Source: Deferrivibrio essentukiensis (GTDB taxonomy: Bacteria; Chrysiogenota; Deferribacteres; Deferribacterales; Deferrivibrionaceae). From it: a DNA stretch of 35,703 bases. The translations under genes were made by a program, and so were the position numbers. This document shows, in pieces, positions 8,691-17,080 of the stretch. Each line of letters begins with the position of its first letter. The first letter of the stretch is position 1. The DNA lies in assembly GCF_020480685.1 (NCBI RefSeq), contig NZ_JAJAFU010000024.1, forward strand, positions 1-35,703. Reading direction: 5' to 3'. The notes beneath the pieces were generated by a model, which saw only the letters and a program-made list of their open reading frames with translations, was not told the DNA's origin and did not search any database.

Positions 8691-8719
8691 AAGATATCTG
8701 ATATATCAGTTGCAGTCAA
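8691..8719 (-). promoter_or_regulatory. Promoter of the hydroxyproline operon with palindromic operator in the spacer
   Basis: On the minus strand TTGACT (8714-8719) and TATCTT (8691-8696) are separated by 17 bases. The perfect 12-bp palindrome CTGATATATCAG at 8698-8709 fills most of that spacer, the classic place for a repressor to block RNA polymerase. The likely binder is the GntR protein encoded just downstream. Confidence 0.65.
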
Positions 8720-8785
8720 TATTTTTTTGGAAATTCACTTGATTCTTTTTTAGCAAAATTAAAGAGAATTTCGATTAGATTCTTA

Positions 8786-9409
8786 CTAATCTTCAATGTT
8801 ATCAATATATTTTTTTAGCCATACAGTTAATTTTTTACTTTTAACTTCGACATCATTCTCACCGAGAAATTCATAAATAGCATTAAAAAGGGTAATATAA
8901 ATATCTTTAACATATAGGTTAGATATGATTGGAACATTTTCCCCAAACGAAGCGGCTGCTATAACTTCTTTGCAGCTTTCAGCACTTATAGATGTAACCG
9001 AGCGGCAAAGTATAGGTCTTACCGGGTAAATACTGCAACTTGCATTTTCATCCAAAAATACACACTTTCTCCTGATTGAAATCCTCTCATCATCATCCAG
9101 ACCAACAACCATTATGTAATTTTCCTGTATCTTTGCTTTAAGCTCTACCCTTTTGTTTTTATCAAAGTGTTTATTTACATAATCAATAATATTTTTAATT
9201 TCAGGCTCAAGAGTTGCAATATTCAATATACAACAGTGTCCACAACCTGCCTTGCAGTCAATCTCTTTGAGGTTAAACTCATTGTGATTTTCACGAATGA
9301 TATTGTCGCAAATTGACAAAAGCTTATTCAGTTTTTCTTCAAGCGGAATATTGTAGTTTAACACTTCATCAAATTTGTTTTCTAATACTTTCAAATCAAA
9401 ACCACCCAT
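8786..9409 (-). CDS. YkgJ-family Cys-cluster protein
   Basis: The 207-residue protein (start MGGFDLKVLE) has the CKAGCGHCC motif followed later by CVFL, CSIYPVRPILCR and SCKEV, the pattern of the YkgJ/UPF0153 family thought to bind a zinc ion or Fe-S cluster. Its biochemical role is not known. A longer frame begins at 9439, but the ATG at 9409 lies exactly six bases behind a TATACT box and 28 bases behind a TTGAAT box, so the upstream Met would sit inside the promoter. There is no ribosome binding site before 9409, which predicts a leaderless transcript. It is divergent from the phosphodiesterase gene. Confidence 0.75.
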   Translation of the reverse strand: MGGFDLKVLENKFDEVLNYNIPLEEKLNKLLSICDNIIRENHNEFNLKEIDCKAGCGHCCILNIATLEPEIKNIIDYVNKHFDKNKRVELKAKIQENYIMVVGLDDDERISIRRKCVFLDENASCSIYPVRPILCRSVTSISAESCKEVIAAASFGENVPIISNLYVKDIYITLFNAIYEFLGENDVEVKSKKLTVWLKKYIDNIED

Positions 9410-9415
9410 ATTAAA

Positions 9416-9443
9416 AGTATACATTATTCTTACTGTCATTCAA
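9416..9443 (-). promoter_or_regulatory. Sigma-70-type promoter, leaderless geometry
   Basis: On the minus strand TTGAAT (9438-9443) and TATACT (9416-9421) are separated by 16 bases, and the ATG of the YkgJ-type gene follows after exactly six bases (9410-9415). Confidence 0.65.
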
Positions 9444-9496
9444 GTTTATTTAAAAAATAAGTTGCGAAATAGATTATTTTGTGCAAATTAAAAATA

Positions 9497-9976
9497 ATGA
9501 AAATAACCGTAATTTCAGATACACATACTGATTCGATAAAAAATATACCTAAAAAACTTTTAGACGACATAGCCTTATCAGATGCTGTTATACATGCAGG
9601 AGATATAGTAGGTTATACCCTGATTAAAGAATTAACCCTAATAAATCCTCTCATATACCCGGTAAAAGGGAATACTGACCCCTATCTCCCCGATTTACTT
9701 CCTAAAAAGAGGGAGCTTAACTTCAACGGTACAACAGTAGGAGTTATTCATGGTGACGGCTCACCATTTGGACTTGAGAATCGACTTTTATATGAATTTG
9801 AAAATACAGATTTGATTATTTACGGTCACACCCACAAGCCGTTTTACGGAAAATTTAGAAAGCAGTATCTTTTAAACCCCGGAAGCCCTACAAATAACAG
9901 ATGGACTGATAAAAACAGTTATGCTATACTGACCATTGAAAATAAAGCTTTCTCAGCTGAAATAATTTATTTATGA
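9497..9976 (+). CDS. YfcE/MJ0936-type metallophosphoesterase
   Basis: The 159-residue protein is a compact calcineurin-like phosphodiesterase. All metal-binding blocks are present in order: ISDTHTD near the N-terminus, HAGDIVG, GNTDPY, VIHGDG and YGHTHKP, ending with LNPGSPTNNR. These bind two metal ions and hydrolyse phosphodiester bonds in the YfcE/MJ0936 family; the natural substrate is usually unknown. The ATG at 9497 is chosen because the protein then begins MKITVISDTH, as in relatives. No ribosome site is visible before it. It is followed after 10 bases by the FAD dehydrogenase gene and probably shares its transcript. Confidence 0.85.
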   Translation: MKITVISDTHTDSIKNIPKKLLDDIALSDAVIHAGDIVGYTLIKELTLINPLIYPVKGNTDPYLPDLLPKKRELNFNGTTVGVIHGDGSPFGLENRLLYEFENTDLIIYGHTHKPFYGKFRKQYLLNPGSPTNNRWTDKNSYAILTIENKAFSAEIIYL

Positions 9977-9986
9977 GGTAATTGAT

Positions 9987-11330
9987 ATGAAAGTAGCTAT
10001 AATTGGTGCTGGTAGCGCAGGGATGTTTGCTGCCTACGAACTTATGAACAAAAAAGGGGTACAAGTCGACCTTTATGAAAAAGGGGCAGATATAAAAACT
10101 CGTACCAGAAAGGAAATTATGTCAGGATTTGGTGGTGCCGGAGCATACTCAGACGGTAAACTTACCTTAACTACCGAGTTTGGAGGATGGTTATCAGATT
10201 TCATGCCTGAGAGTGAGCTAAAAAATCTTATTGATAGGGCTGACAAAATATGGGTTGATGTTAGCGGCGTCTCTGAAATTGACACAAAATCTGATTATGA
10301 AAAAATAAAAGATTTGGAATATCTCTGCTCGAGGCACAGCATGAGACTTTATGCAGCAAAAATCCGTCATTTAGGTACTGATAACTGCTTAAAGTCAATT
10401 TTTAATATCTATGATAAATTTGAAAATTCAGAGAATATAAAAATGTATTGCAGCACAGGTGTTGCAGATTTAATAGTCGAAAATGGTGAAGCTAAGGGGC
10501 TTATAACAGAGTCAGGGGAAAAAAGATACTACGACAGGATTATAATTGCTGTTGGCAGAAGCGGGAATCAATGGATGCAAGAAATGGCGATTAAATACGA
10601 TATAGAATCGGATATCAACCCTGTAGATATAGGCGTGAGGGTTGAAATACCAAAGTCTGTTTCTGACAATTTTACGGAACAACTGTATGAATTTAAAATA
10701 AAGTATTATACGTCTGAGTTTGAAGATGAAGTCAGGACTTTTTGTGTAAACCCCGGCGGTTTTATTGCACAGGAAAAGAATCAAAACAACCTGATTACAG
10801 TAAATGGGCACAGCTATAAAAACAAAAAAAGCGAAAATACCAATTTTGCGCTTCTTGTTTCAACAAAATTTACAGAACCTTTCAGAGAACCTGTAAAATA
10901 TGGTCAGAATATTGCATATCTGGCAAATATGCTAAGTGGCGGCTCGATAATAGTTCAAAGGTTTGGGGATTTGTTACGAGGCAGAAGGTCTACAGAAAGT
11001 AGAATCCGCAAAAACTTTGTAGTCCCGACACTTAAAACTGCAATGCCGGGAGACTTATCTTTTGTTTTACCTTACAGATACCTTACAGATATAAAGGAAA
11101 CCATACTACAACTTGATAAGGTTATGCCGGGGATGGCTGACCCTAATACACTTCTTTACGGAGTAGAAGTAAAATTCTATTCTCTTAGGATAAAGGTTGA
11201 CAACAACCTAAAATCAATAAACCTGAAAAATCTCTACTGTGTTGGCGATGGCGCGGGGATAACCAGAGGTATTATCCAGGCTTCAGCATCAGGGCTTGTG
11301 GCAGCTGATGACATATTAAGCTCAATATAA
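9987..11330 (+). CDS. FAD-dependent dehydrogenase (COG2509-like)
   Basis: The 447-residue flavoprotein opens with the dinucleotide-binding fold VAIIGAGSAGMFAAYEL and has a GFGGAGAYSDGKLT segment around residue 48-61. Near the C-terminus it has NLYCVGDGAGITRGIIQASASG, the FAD-contacting element found in this family. The overall pattern is that of uncharacterised FAD-dependent dehydrogenases of COG2509, whose substrates are not established. A good ribosome site (GAGG) lies before ATG. It sits between the phosphodiesterase and ispG with gaps of 10 and 5 bases, so the three form one operon; a link to isoprenoid synthesis is only positional. Confidence 0.75.
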   Translation: MKVAIIGAGSAGMFAAYELMNKKGVQVDLYEKGADIKTRTRKEIMSGFGGAGAYSDGKLTLTTEFGGWLSDFMPESELKNLIDRADKIWVDVSGVSEIDTKSDYEKIKDLEYLCSRHSMRLYAAKIRHLGTDNCLKSIFNIYDKFENSENIKMYCSTGVADLIVENGEAKGLITESGEKRYYDRIIIAVGRSGNQWMQEMAIKYDIESDINPVDIGVRVEIPKSVSDNFTEQLYEFKIKYYTSEFEDEVRTFCVNPGGFIAQEKNQNNLITVNGHSYKNKKSENTNFALLVSTKFTEPFREPVKYGQNIAYLANMLSGGSIIVQRFGDLLRGRRSTESRIRKNFVVPTLKTAMPGDLSFVLPYRYLTDIKETILQLDKVMPGMADPNTLLYGVEVKFYSLRIKVDNNLKSINLKNLYCVGDGAGITRGIIQASASGLVAADDILSSI

Positions 11331-11335
11331 ACACT

Positions 11336-12391
11336 ATGACAAGAAGATATACCAAAACCATAAACGTGGGGAATGTTAAAATCGGGGGGGATTCCCCCAT
11401 TGTTGTCCAGTCCATGACTAATACAGACACAAGAGATGTTTTGAGTACGGTAAGTCAGATAAAACTTCTTGAGGATGCAGGCTGTGAAATTATAAGGGTA
11501 GCCGTGCCGGATGAAGAAGCCAGTAGCAAACTAAAAGATATAAGGAAAAACATTAATATACCACTAATTGCCGATATACATTTTGACTATAAACTTGCCA
11601 TAAATTCCATTATTAATGGAGCAGATTGTGTAAGGATTAATCCGGGCAATATTGGTGGATTTGAAAAGTTAAGAAAAGTTGCTGAAGTTGCCAAAGATTA
11701 CAATGTTTCTTTGAGAATAGGTGTAAATTCAGGCTCTCTTGAAAAAGATTTGCTAAAATCTTACGGTATTTCTGTTAAGTCTATCGTAGTTTCAGCATTA
11801 AGAAGTGTTGAATTTCTTGAAAGTATCGGTTTTACTAACTTTAAGGTTTCCCTAAAAGCAAGCAGTGTCCCTTTAACTATTGACTCTTACAGAGCCTTTT
11901 CAAAACTGACAAGTTACCCCCTTCACATTGGCGTTACAGAGGCCGGGACAACTTTTGCAGGTGCAATCAAATCGGCAATAGGTATAGGTACACTTTTATC
12001 TGAAGGGATAGGGGATACCCTAAGAGTCAGCCTGACCGGTGACCCGATAAAAGAGGTTGAGGTCGCCTATGAAATACTTAAATCATTAAACTTAAGAAAT
12101 AATGGCCCGGAATTTATATCCTGCCCCACATGCGGACGTACCGAGATAAATCTGGAAGAGCTCGCTGTCGAAGTTGAAAAAAAGCTTAAGCACATAAAAG
12201 ATAACATTACTATCGCCGTAATGGGTTGCCCTGTAAATGGTCCCGGAGAAGCAAGGGGCGCAGACTACGGTATTGCCGGTGGTAAAGGGGTTGGTCTTAT
12301 TTTTAAAAAGGGTAAAATATTAAAAAAAGTAAAATCCGAACACATCCTCGACGAATTTTTAAAGGTATTAAAGGAAGATAATATTTTATAA
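11336..12391 (+). CDS. ispG: 4-hydroxy-3-methylbut-2-en-1-yl diphosphate synthase (IspG/GcpE)
   Basis: This enzyme of the MEP isoprenoid pathway reductively opens methylerythritol cyclodiphosphate to HMBPP using a 4Fe-4S cluster. The 351-residue protein is normal length for the short bacterial form. The N-terminal TIM barrel includes VQSMTNTDTRD (24-34) and IADIHFDYKLA (78-88). The cluster ligands are Cys263 and Cys266 in CPTCGRTE and Cys298 in MGCPVNGPGEA, with Glu305 completing the set. It is the last gene of its operon. No clear ribosome site is seen before the ATG, so translation may depend on the gene just upstream, which ends five bases earlier. Confidence 0.95.
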   Translation: MTRRYTKTINVGNVKIGGDSPIVVQSMTNTDTRDVLSTVSQIKLLEDAGCEIIRVAVPDEEASSKLKDIRKNINIPLIADIHFDYKLAINSIINGADCVRINPGNIGGFEKLRKVAEVAKDYNVSLRIGVNSGSLEKDLLKSYGISVKSIVVSALRSVEFLESIGFTNFKVSLKASSVPLTIDSYRAFSKLTSYPLHIGVTEAGTTFAGAIKSAIGIGTLLSEGIGDTLRVSLTGDPIKEVEVAYEILKSLNLRNNGPEFISCPTCGRTEINLEELAVEVEKKLKHIKDNITIAVMGCPVNGPGEARGADYGIAGGKGVGLIFKKGKILKKVKSEHILDEFLKVLKEDNIL

Positions 12392-12561
12392 TTTAAAAGT
12401 CCGTTGCACAATTATTTTGATTTAAAAACGAACACAGAAAAAGCATGCCTTTTTTTAAACCGCATAAGGCACGAAAAATCACAGCGATTTTTTATTAAAC
12501 TCTCTATAAATTTAAATGTTTTTTTCTGTTCTTATCTTGTAATTTTTATCGTTTAGCACAA

Positions 12562-12596
12562 AGTACTAACGTTGAACATTGAACGTTGAACCTAAC
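12562..12596. repeat. Degenerate 7-base tandem repeat
   Basis: Five consecutive 7-base units occur in phase: agtacta, acgttga, acattga, acgttga, acctaac. The same type of heptad repeat occurs at 28203-28252 and 29286-29341, and a related mixed-period block lies at 34656-34770. The role is unknown. Confidence 0.65.
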
Positions 12597-12674
12597 TTTA
12601 CTATCACTACCCTCTATACTTTTATTTGCCATATCAGATAACTGTTTTTAAAACATCTTTACGTACAAAAAATT

Positions 12675-12700
12675 AAAGCCCCTGAAAAAGGGGCTTTTTT
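12675..12700. terminator. Bidirectional rho-independent terminator
   Basis: AAAGCCCC (12675-12682) pairs with GGGGCTTT (12690-12697) around a seven-base loop. A T-run follows on the plus strand, and A-rich sequence on the other side gives T-rich RNA on the minus strand. It can end both ispG and the convergent sfrA transcript. Confidence 0.9.
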
Positions 12701-12718
12701 ATTTGAATATTTTAAGAA

Positions 12719-14935
12719 TTAATTCTTTGGAATAAGGACTACACCTTTTGCCACAGAACTATTTAGAGTGCATTTACCATCAAAGCAAGCATCATCACCG
12801 CTTATAATCTCACCTTTTACATCAAAATAATACTTTCTGTATGCCTCACCATCTTTCTTTTCAAGTGCGGCTTTTCCTGTAAGAAGCCCGTTGTGATACC
12901 TTTCATTAACAATAAGTTCCACAGTCCCTTTAGGAAACTCTTTATAACTAAACTCAGTCTGCGAATATCCGCTTTGTACCACATTATAAAGGCAACCGTC
13001 TATTTCTCTATATTTTATTTCAGGGAATCCGAATTTACCTGAAACAAGGTTATCAAAAATCTCATCCGCACTTTTTGGTAATGTTACACCCTCTGCAGCA
13101 CCAATCTCACTTAAAATCTCATAAGCCGAATAAGCACCATCAGGTGCATCAATTATCTTTTCAGACTTTATCAACCTGTTATCTATTGTTACAAAAGTTG
13201 CTTCCTGCTCAAGATAGCTCTTTAAAGGAAAGAAAAAGTCTGCATTTCTCGAAAGGTTATCAGTAAACATGCCAAGACTCACTAAAAACTCAAGATTAAC
13301 AGCATTTTTCTGTATTGTTTTGTATAGCTTACCTACATTAAACGTATCAAAACCAACTGTCACAAGCGCCTTAATTTTCCCTTTTCCAAGTTCATCAAGG
13401 AAAGATGCAGAAGAATAACTGTCACCTATTACATTTAAAGCAGTAATAAAGTTTGATTTATCACTTGTAGTTATAAAGTTATAGAGTTTATCTTTACCGC
13501 CTGCATAGTCAAGAAATGCAAATACAGACTTAATTTGTTTTTCAGCCTGAATATACTCGTTACCAACAATAAACGAAATCTTTTTAGCATTTTTTATATA
13601 ATCTCTGATATCTGCATACAGCCTGTCATTATTGCTCTTTATCTTTTCAAATACGCCTGCAAAATCACCGTAATCTGCCTTTAACGTTGCATCAGCCATA
13701 TATTCATATTCACATTCAGTCAAAGTGATGGTAACAAGCTTGCCATCATTTTTGGTGACAGCATTCATGATATCCCATTTTACACCTAACGATTCTCTCT
13801 TTAAGTCAGCGCCAATAACAAATGTAAGTTCAGAATCTCTTAAATTTTCAAGTTTACCAATATTACTATAAGTATTGAATTTTTTGAAATACTCACTGAA
13901 GTATGCACCATACTCAAGCATAATGTCTGTGGTAACTTTACCATCAGCAATTTTATCCGCCAAAAGTTTAGTAGCCACAATATCTTCAGTAGAAAGACTA
14001 CTGCCGACTAAAAATGCCACAGAGCCTTCACCGTAATACTCTTTTACCTTATCAAGCTTTTCAGCAACTGCCTTTACAGACTCATTAAAATCAGCCGTCT
14101 CAAGATTATTGTTAACTCTTTTCAAGGTGTTTGTAACCCTTTCAGAATTATCGGTATATTTAAATGCATATCTTCCCAACGAGCATATAAACCCATTGTT
14201 TGCTGAAGTAGCTCTATAAATCTCACCTTGATGAAGACCATATTCAACCTTACATCCTACAGGACACATGGTACACACACTTTGTGCCTTATCCAAATCC
14301 CATGATCTGACGCTATGTTTATAAGGCTTATCAAGAAGTGCTCCCACAGGGCAATAATCGACGCAAATCCCGCAAAAATCACAACTGAGATTTGCGCCGT
14401 CTTTTGTATTTATAATATTCTCAAAACCCCTCTCCTGGATTTCAAGAGCACTGCAACCTGCTACCTCGTGACACAGCTTTACGCACCTTTCACAAAGTAC
14501 ACAAAGATTTGCATCATGGATAATCATTTCCCAGTCAAATTTAGGTTTGTTTGGTTTTTCTGTTTTAAATGTTTCCTCTTTTATCCCAAACCCGTATGCC
14601 GTATCTTGCAACATACATTCTCCGGCCTTGTCACAAACAGGACAATCAAGCGGGTGCTTCATAAGGACAAATTCCATCATTTTTTTTCTATTTTTTACGA
14701 CTTTTTCCGTATCGGTTTTAACCTTCATCCCATCAAGTGCATATGTAACACAGGCAGCCACAGGTTTGCCGACCCCTTCAATCTCAATAAGACAAAGTCT
14801 GCAAGCACCTGTAGGTGTGATATGTTCAAGATAGCACATCACGGGAATATCTATTTCATTCCTTCTGGCAACATCTAAGATTGTTTCCCCTTCTCTAAAA
14901 TCGTAAGCTTTATCGTTAATATATATCTGCCCCAT
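12719..14935 (-). CDS. sfrA: NuoG/SfrA-like iron-sulfur subunit of a soluble NAD(P)H oxidoreductase
   Basis: The 738-residue protein looks like the alpha subunit of Geobacter SfrAB, a NuoG-type Fe-S protein. An N-terminal 2Fe-2S domain has Cys34, Cys45, Cys48 and Cys62. A NuoG-type His-Cys cluster has His94, Cys98, Cys101 and Cys107. Two ferredoxin clusters use CVLCERCVKLC (145-155) and CDFCGICVDYC (185-195). An extra cluster uses Cys221, Cys224, Cys228 and Cys251 in front of a molybdopterin-oxidoreductase-like domain that appears to lack an active-site residue and probably has no cofactor. It likely passes electrons between NAD(P)H bound by the partner subunit and an acceptor. SfrAB was first described as a soluble Fe(III) reductase and later linked to NADPH balance during acetate oxidation. 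The 15-base gap to sfrB shows one operon. Confidence 0.8.
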   Translation of the reverse strand: MGQIYINDKAYDFREGETILDVARRNEIDIPVMCYLEHITPTGACRLCLIEIEGVGKPVAACVTYALDGMKVKTDTEKVVKNRKKMMEFVLMKHPLDCPVCDKAGECMLQDTAYGFGIKEETFKTEKPNKPKFDWEMIIHDANLCVLCERCVKLCHEVAGCSALEIQERGFENIINTKDGANLSCDFCGICVDYCPVGALLDKPYKHSVRSWDLDKAQSVCTMCPVGCKVEYGLHQGEIYRATSANNGFICSLGRYAFKYTDNSERVTNTLKRVNNNLETADFNESVKAVAEKLDKVKEYYGEGSVAFLVGSSLSTEDIVATKLLADKIADGKVTTDIMLEYGAYFSEYFKKFNTYSNIGKLENLRDSELTFVIGADLKRESLGVKWDIMNAVTKNDGKLVTITLTECEYEYMADATLKADYGDFAGVFEKIKSNNDRLYADIRDYIKNAKKISFIVGNEYIQAEKQIKSVFAFLDYAGGKDKLYNFITTSDKSNFITALNVIGDSYSSASFLDELGKGKIKALVTVGFDTFNVGKLYKTIQKNAVNLEFLVSLGMFTDNLSRNADFFFPLKSYLEQEATFVTIDNRLIKSEKIIDAPDGAYSAYEILSEIGAAEGVTLPKSADEIFDNLVSGKFGFPEIKYREIDGCLYNVVQSGYSQTEFSYKEFPKGTVELIVNERYHNGLLTGKAALEKKDGEAYRKYYFDVKGEIISGDDACFDGKCTLNSSVAKGVVLIPKN

Positions 14936-14950
14936 ATCTATACCCCAACT

Positions 14951-16891
14951 TTAATTTTCTAATCCAACCATTGCCATTCTAACACACCGTAAACAACGCG
15001 TTGCTTCAAGATAAGCCTGCTGCTCTGTATAAGGTTTTTCAATCTCTTCAAAATGCTTTATCCTTTCCTCAGGCGACAGCTTGGCCTGATGTACTCTGTG
15101 TATAGTATGTGGTTCACAAACTATCTCTTTTTTATCAAATACTTTATTTTTATAAAGGGTTAACTCTAATTTCTCTTTATCAGTAAGATATACATCCCCT
15201 TCCATCATATACCTATCCATCATAATTGCAGCCCATCTTCCTGCACCTATCGCCTTAACTACTGTGTTTGGACCCCATTCACAGTCTCCGGCGGAAAATA
15301 CGCCCGGAACATCGGTCATATATAAATCCTCTTTTACACTAATCGTATTCCATTTAGTAACCTTTATACCATCTTCCTCTTTCAGGAAGCTTAAATCCGG
15401 AAATTGTCCAATAGCAGGAATTACTGTATCACACTCAATTACAAAGTTTGACCCAGGGACAGGTTCAGGTTTCCTACGACCTGACTCATCAGGCTCACCA
15501 AGTTGCATCTTAATACACTCAAGCCCCACGACTTTCCCATCTTTTGCAATTATTTTAACAGGGTTAATCAAGAAGTGAAATTTAACTCCTTCTTCCTCTG
15601 CATCCGCTACTTCGTAATCCTCTGCAGGCATCTCAGCACGAGAACGCCTGTAAACAAGATTAACATCAGTAGAACCTAATCTTATTGCCGTCCTGACACA
15701 GTCAATAGCAGTGTTACCGCCACCGACCACGACAACTCTATTTCCAATCTTTATCTCTTCACCAAGTGAAAACTTTTGGAGAAAATCTATACCACTTTCA
15801 AGGACACCTTCGTAGCCGTCCTTTTCACCTTCAACACCCATATCTCTGCTTTTAAACGCTCCAATGGCAATTAAAACACTATCGTAATCTTTTTTGAGGT
15901 CATCAAGGAATATATCTCTACCAAGCTTTGTATTATACTGTATCTCTACACCGAGGGATTGAATAATTTCAACCTCCCTTCTTAGTAAAAATCTTGGCTC
16001 CCTATAATCAGGAATTCCCACAGCTACCATGCCACCTGGCTCAGGTAGCATCTCATATATTTTAACTTTATGACCAAGCTGTGCCAAGTAGTAAGCAGCC
16101 GTAAGGCCGGCTGGCCCGGCACCTACAATTGCAACCTTTTTATCTGTAGGCTCTCTATAAATTGGAATTTCAGGTTTTTTGTGGTGATAATACTCATAAT
16201 CCCAAGGTGTTCGTTTTAATACCATAATACTTACAGGCTCATCAACAAGCCCTCTTCTACAATTTGCCTCGCAAGGATGAGGGCAAACCCTCCCACAAAC
16301 ACCCGGAAGCGGCATTGTTGTCCTGATTATTGCAAGAGCTTCTAAGTATCTTGCATCTTTTATAGCTTCAATAAATTCAGGGATTTTTACGTTAGCAGGA
16401 CAGCCTGCTGTACAAGGAGCGGTCAAATGCTTCACATATTCTATTTCTTTATCTTTATTAGATGGATTTTTTAAATCTTTAAAATGCTCAATATATCTCA
16501 TAACAGGAATTACAGCTGTAGGAGCAACTGTACATTTAGCAGATTCGTTGATAGAAACCGCCATATCATATACATCATCAAAACTTGCGTCTTCATCCCC
16601 TCTTATAATCTTTTCGAGCCCTTCAGCCACAAGACGTGTACCCATACGACCGGGGAAACATCTACCGCAACAGCCGTAATCACTGATTCTGTACATGTAG
16701 TTTGCAAGTGCCTGTAGTACGTCCGCACCTTCTTCAAAAACTAAAAAACCATCCCAGTTAACAAAGACATCGAGCTTTTTGCCATTAAAATTTTCGTCAA
16801 TCTTTATGGGAGCTTCGGTCCACTCCTCATGAGGTTTACCTCTGTTATCTATTACTTTGTCCTTAAAAACTCCAAAGAAAACTTTAGCCAT
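14951..16891 (-). CDS. sfrB: SfrB-like NAD(P)H-binding flavoprotein (GltD-type) subunit
   Basis: The 646-residue protein starts with a NuoF-like C-terminal cluster region (GCCGRCFPGRMGTR at 73-86, Cys120). A GltD-type region follows, with Cys160, Cys164, Cys199, Cys203, Cys207 and Cys211 forming the 4Fe-4S sites. The FAD fold has GAGPAG at 257-262, the later NADPH fold has VVVVGGGNTAID, and a GVFSAGDCEWG element binds FAD. This order of domains is that of SfrB, the beta subunit of the Geobacter enzyme, and not of plain glutamate synthase, which lacks the first region. It should oxidise or reduce NAD(P)H and hand electrons to SfrA. A ribosome site CGGAGTG precedes the ATG. The exact nucleotide preference cannot be read from the sequence. 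Confidence 0.8.
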   Translation of the reverse strand: MAKVFFGVFKDKVIDNRGKPHEEWTEAPIKIDENFNGKKLDVFVNWDGFLVFEEGADVLQALANYMYRISDYGCCGRCFPGRMGTRLVAEGLEKIIRGDEDASFDDVYDMAVSINESAKCTVAPTAVIPVMRYIEHFKDLKNPSNKDKEIEYVKHLTAPCTAGCPANVKIPEFIEAIKDARYLEALAIIRTTMPLPGVCGRVCPHPCEANCRRGLVDEPVSIMVLKRTPWDYEYYHHKKPEIPIYREPTDKKVAIVGAGPAGLTAAYYLAQLGHKVKIYEMLPEPGGMVAVGIPDYREPRFLLRREVEIIQSLGVEIQYNTKLGRDIFLDDLKKDYDSVLIAIGAFKSRDMGVEGEKDGYEGVLESGIDFLQKFSLGEEIKIGNRVVVVGGGNTAIDCVRTAIRLGSTDVNLVYRRSRAEMPAEDYEVADAEEEGVKFHFLINPVKIIAKDGKVVGLECIKMQLGEPDESGRRKPEPVPGSNFVIECDTVIPAIGQFPDLSFLKEEDGIKVTKWNTISVKEDLYMTDVPGVFSAGDCEWGPNTVVKAIGAGRWAAIMMDRYMMEGDVYLTDKEKLELTLYKNKVFDKKEIVCEPHTIHRVHQAKLSPEERIKHFEEIEKPYTEQQAYLEATRCLRCVRMAMVGLEN

Positions 16892-16987
16892 ATAACACTC
16901 CGCTATCTATAGACTTTTATTAAACACAAAAACTCTAACTAACTCTTAAACTTAAACCTGCAAACACCTTTATTACCAACTGAAAAC

Positions 16988-17017
16988 GGTATACTGTATA
17001 CAATTCGTATAACACAA
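16988..17017 (-). promoter_or_regulatory. Promoter of sfrBA with repeated GTATAC half-sites
   Basis: On the minus strand TTGTGT (17012-17017) and TATACC (16988-16993) are 18 bases apart. The perfect inverted repeat GTATAC-T-GTATAC lies at 16989-17001, over the -10 box, and a third half-site GTATAA lies at about 17007-17012. Such overlap is typical of a repressor operator. The regulator is not visible nearby. Confidence 0.45.
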
Positions 17018-17080
17018 AATTATTTCAATGTCCATATTTTTATTTCCCCCAACTTAAAACATTTTTCTATTTTAGGAATC

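Larger units (their letters stand above)
12392..12718. other. Intergenic gap between convergent ispG and sfrA
   Basis: No gene is supported here. The gap holds a weak AT-rich hairpin at 12474-12493 that could end ispG transcription, a block of 7-base repeats at 12562-12596, and a strong bidirectional terminator at 12675-12700. Confidence 0.6.

Noticed and set aside
8691-8719. Riboswitch or attenuator before the GntR operon
   Set aside because: The palindrome lies between the promoter boxes and would not be transcribed; a protein operator explains it better.
12719-16891. Respiratory complex I fragment (nuoG and nuoF)
   Set aside because: The second gene has a GltD-type flavoprotein region in place of the FMN/NADH fold of NuoF and there are no other nuo genes, so SfrAB fits better.
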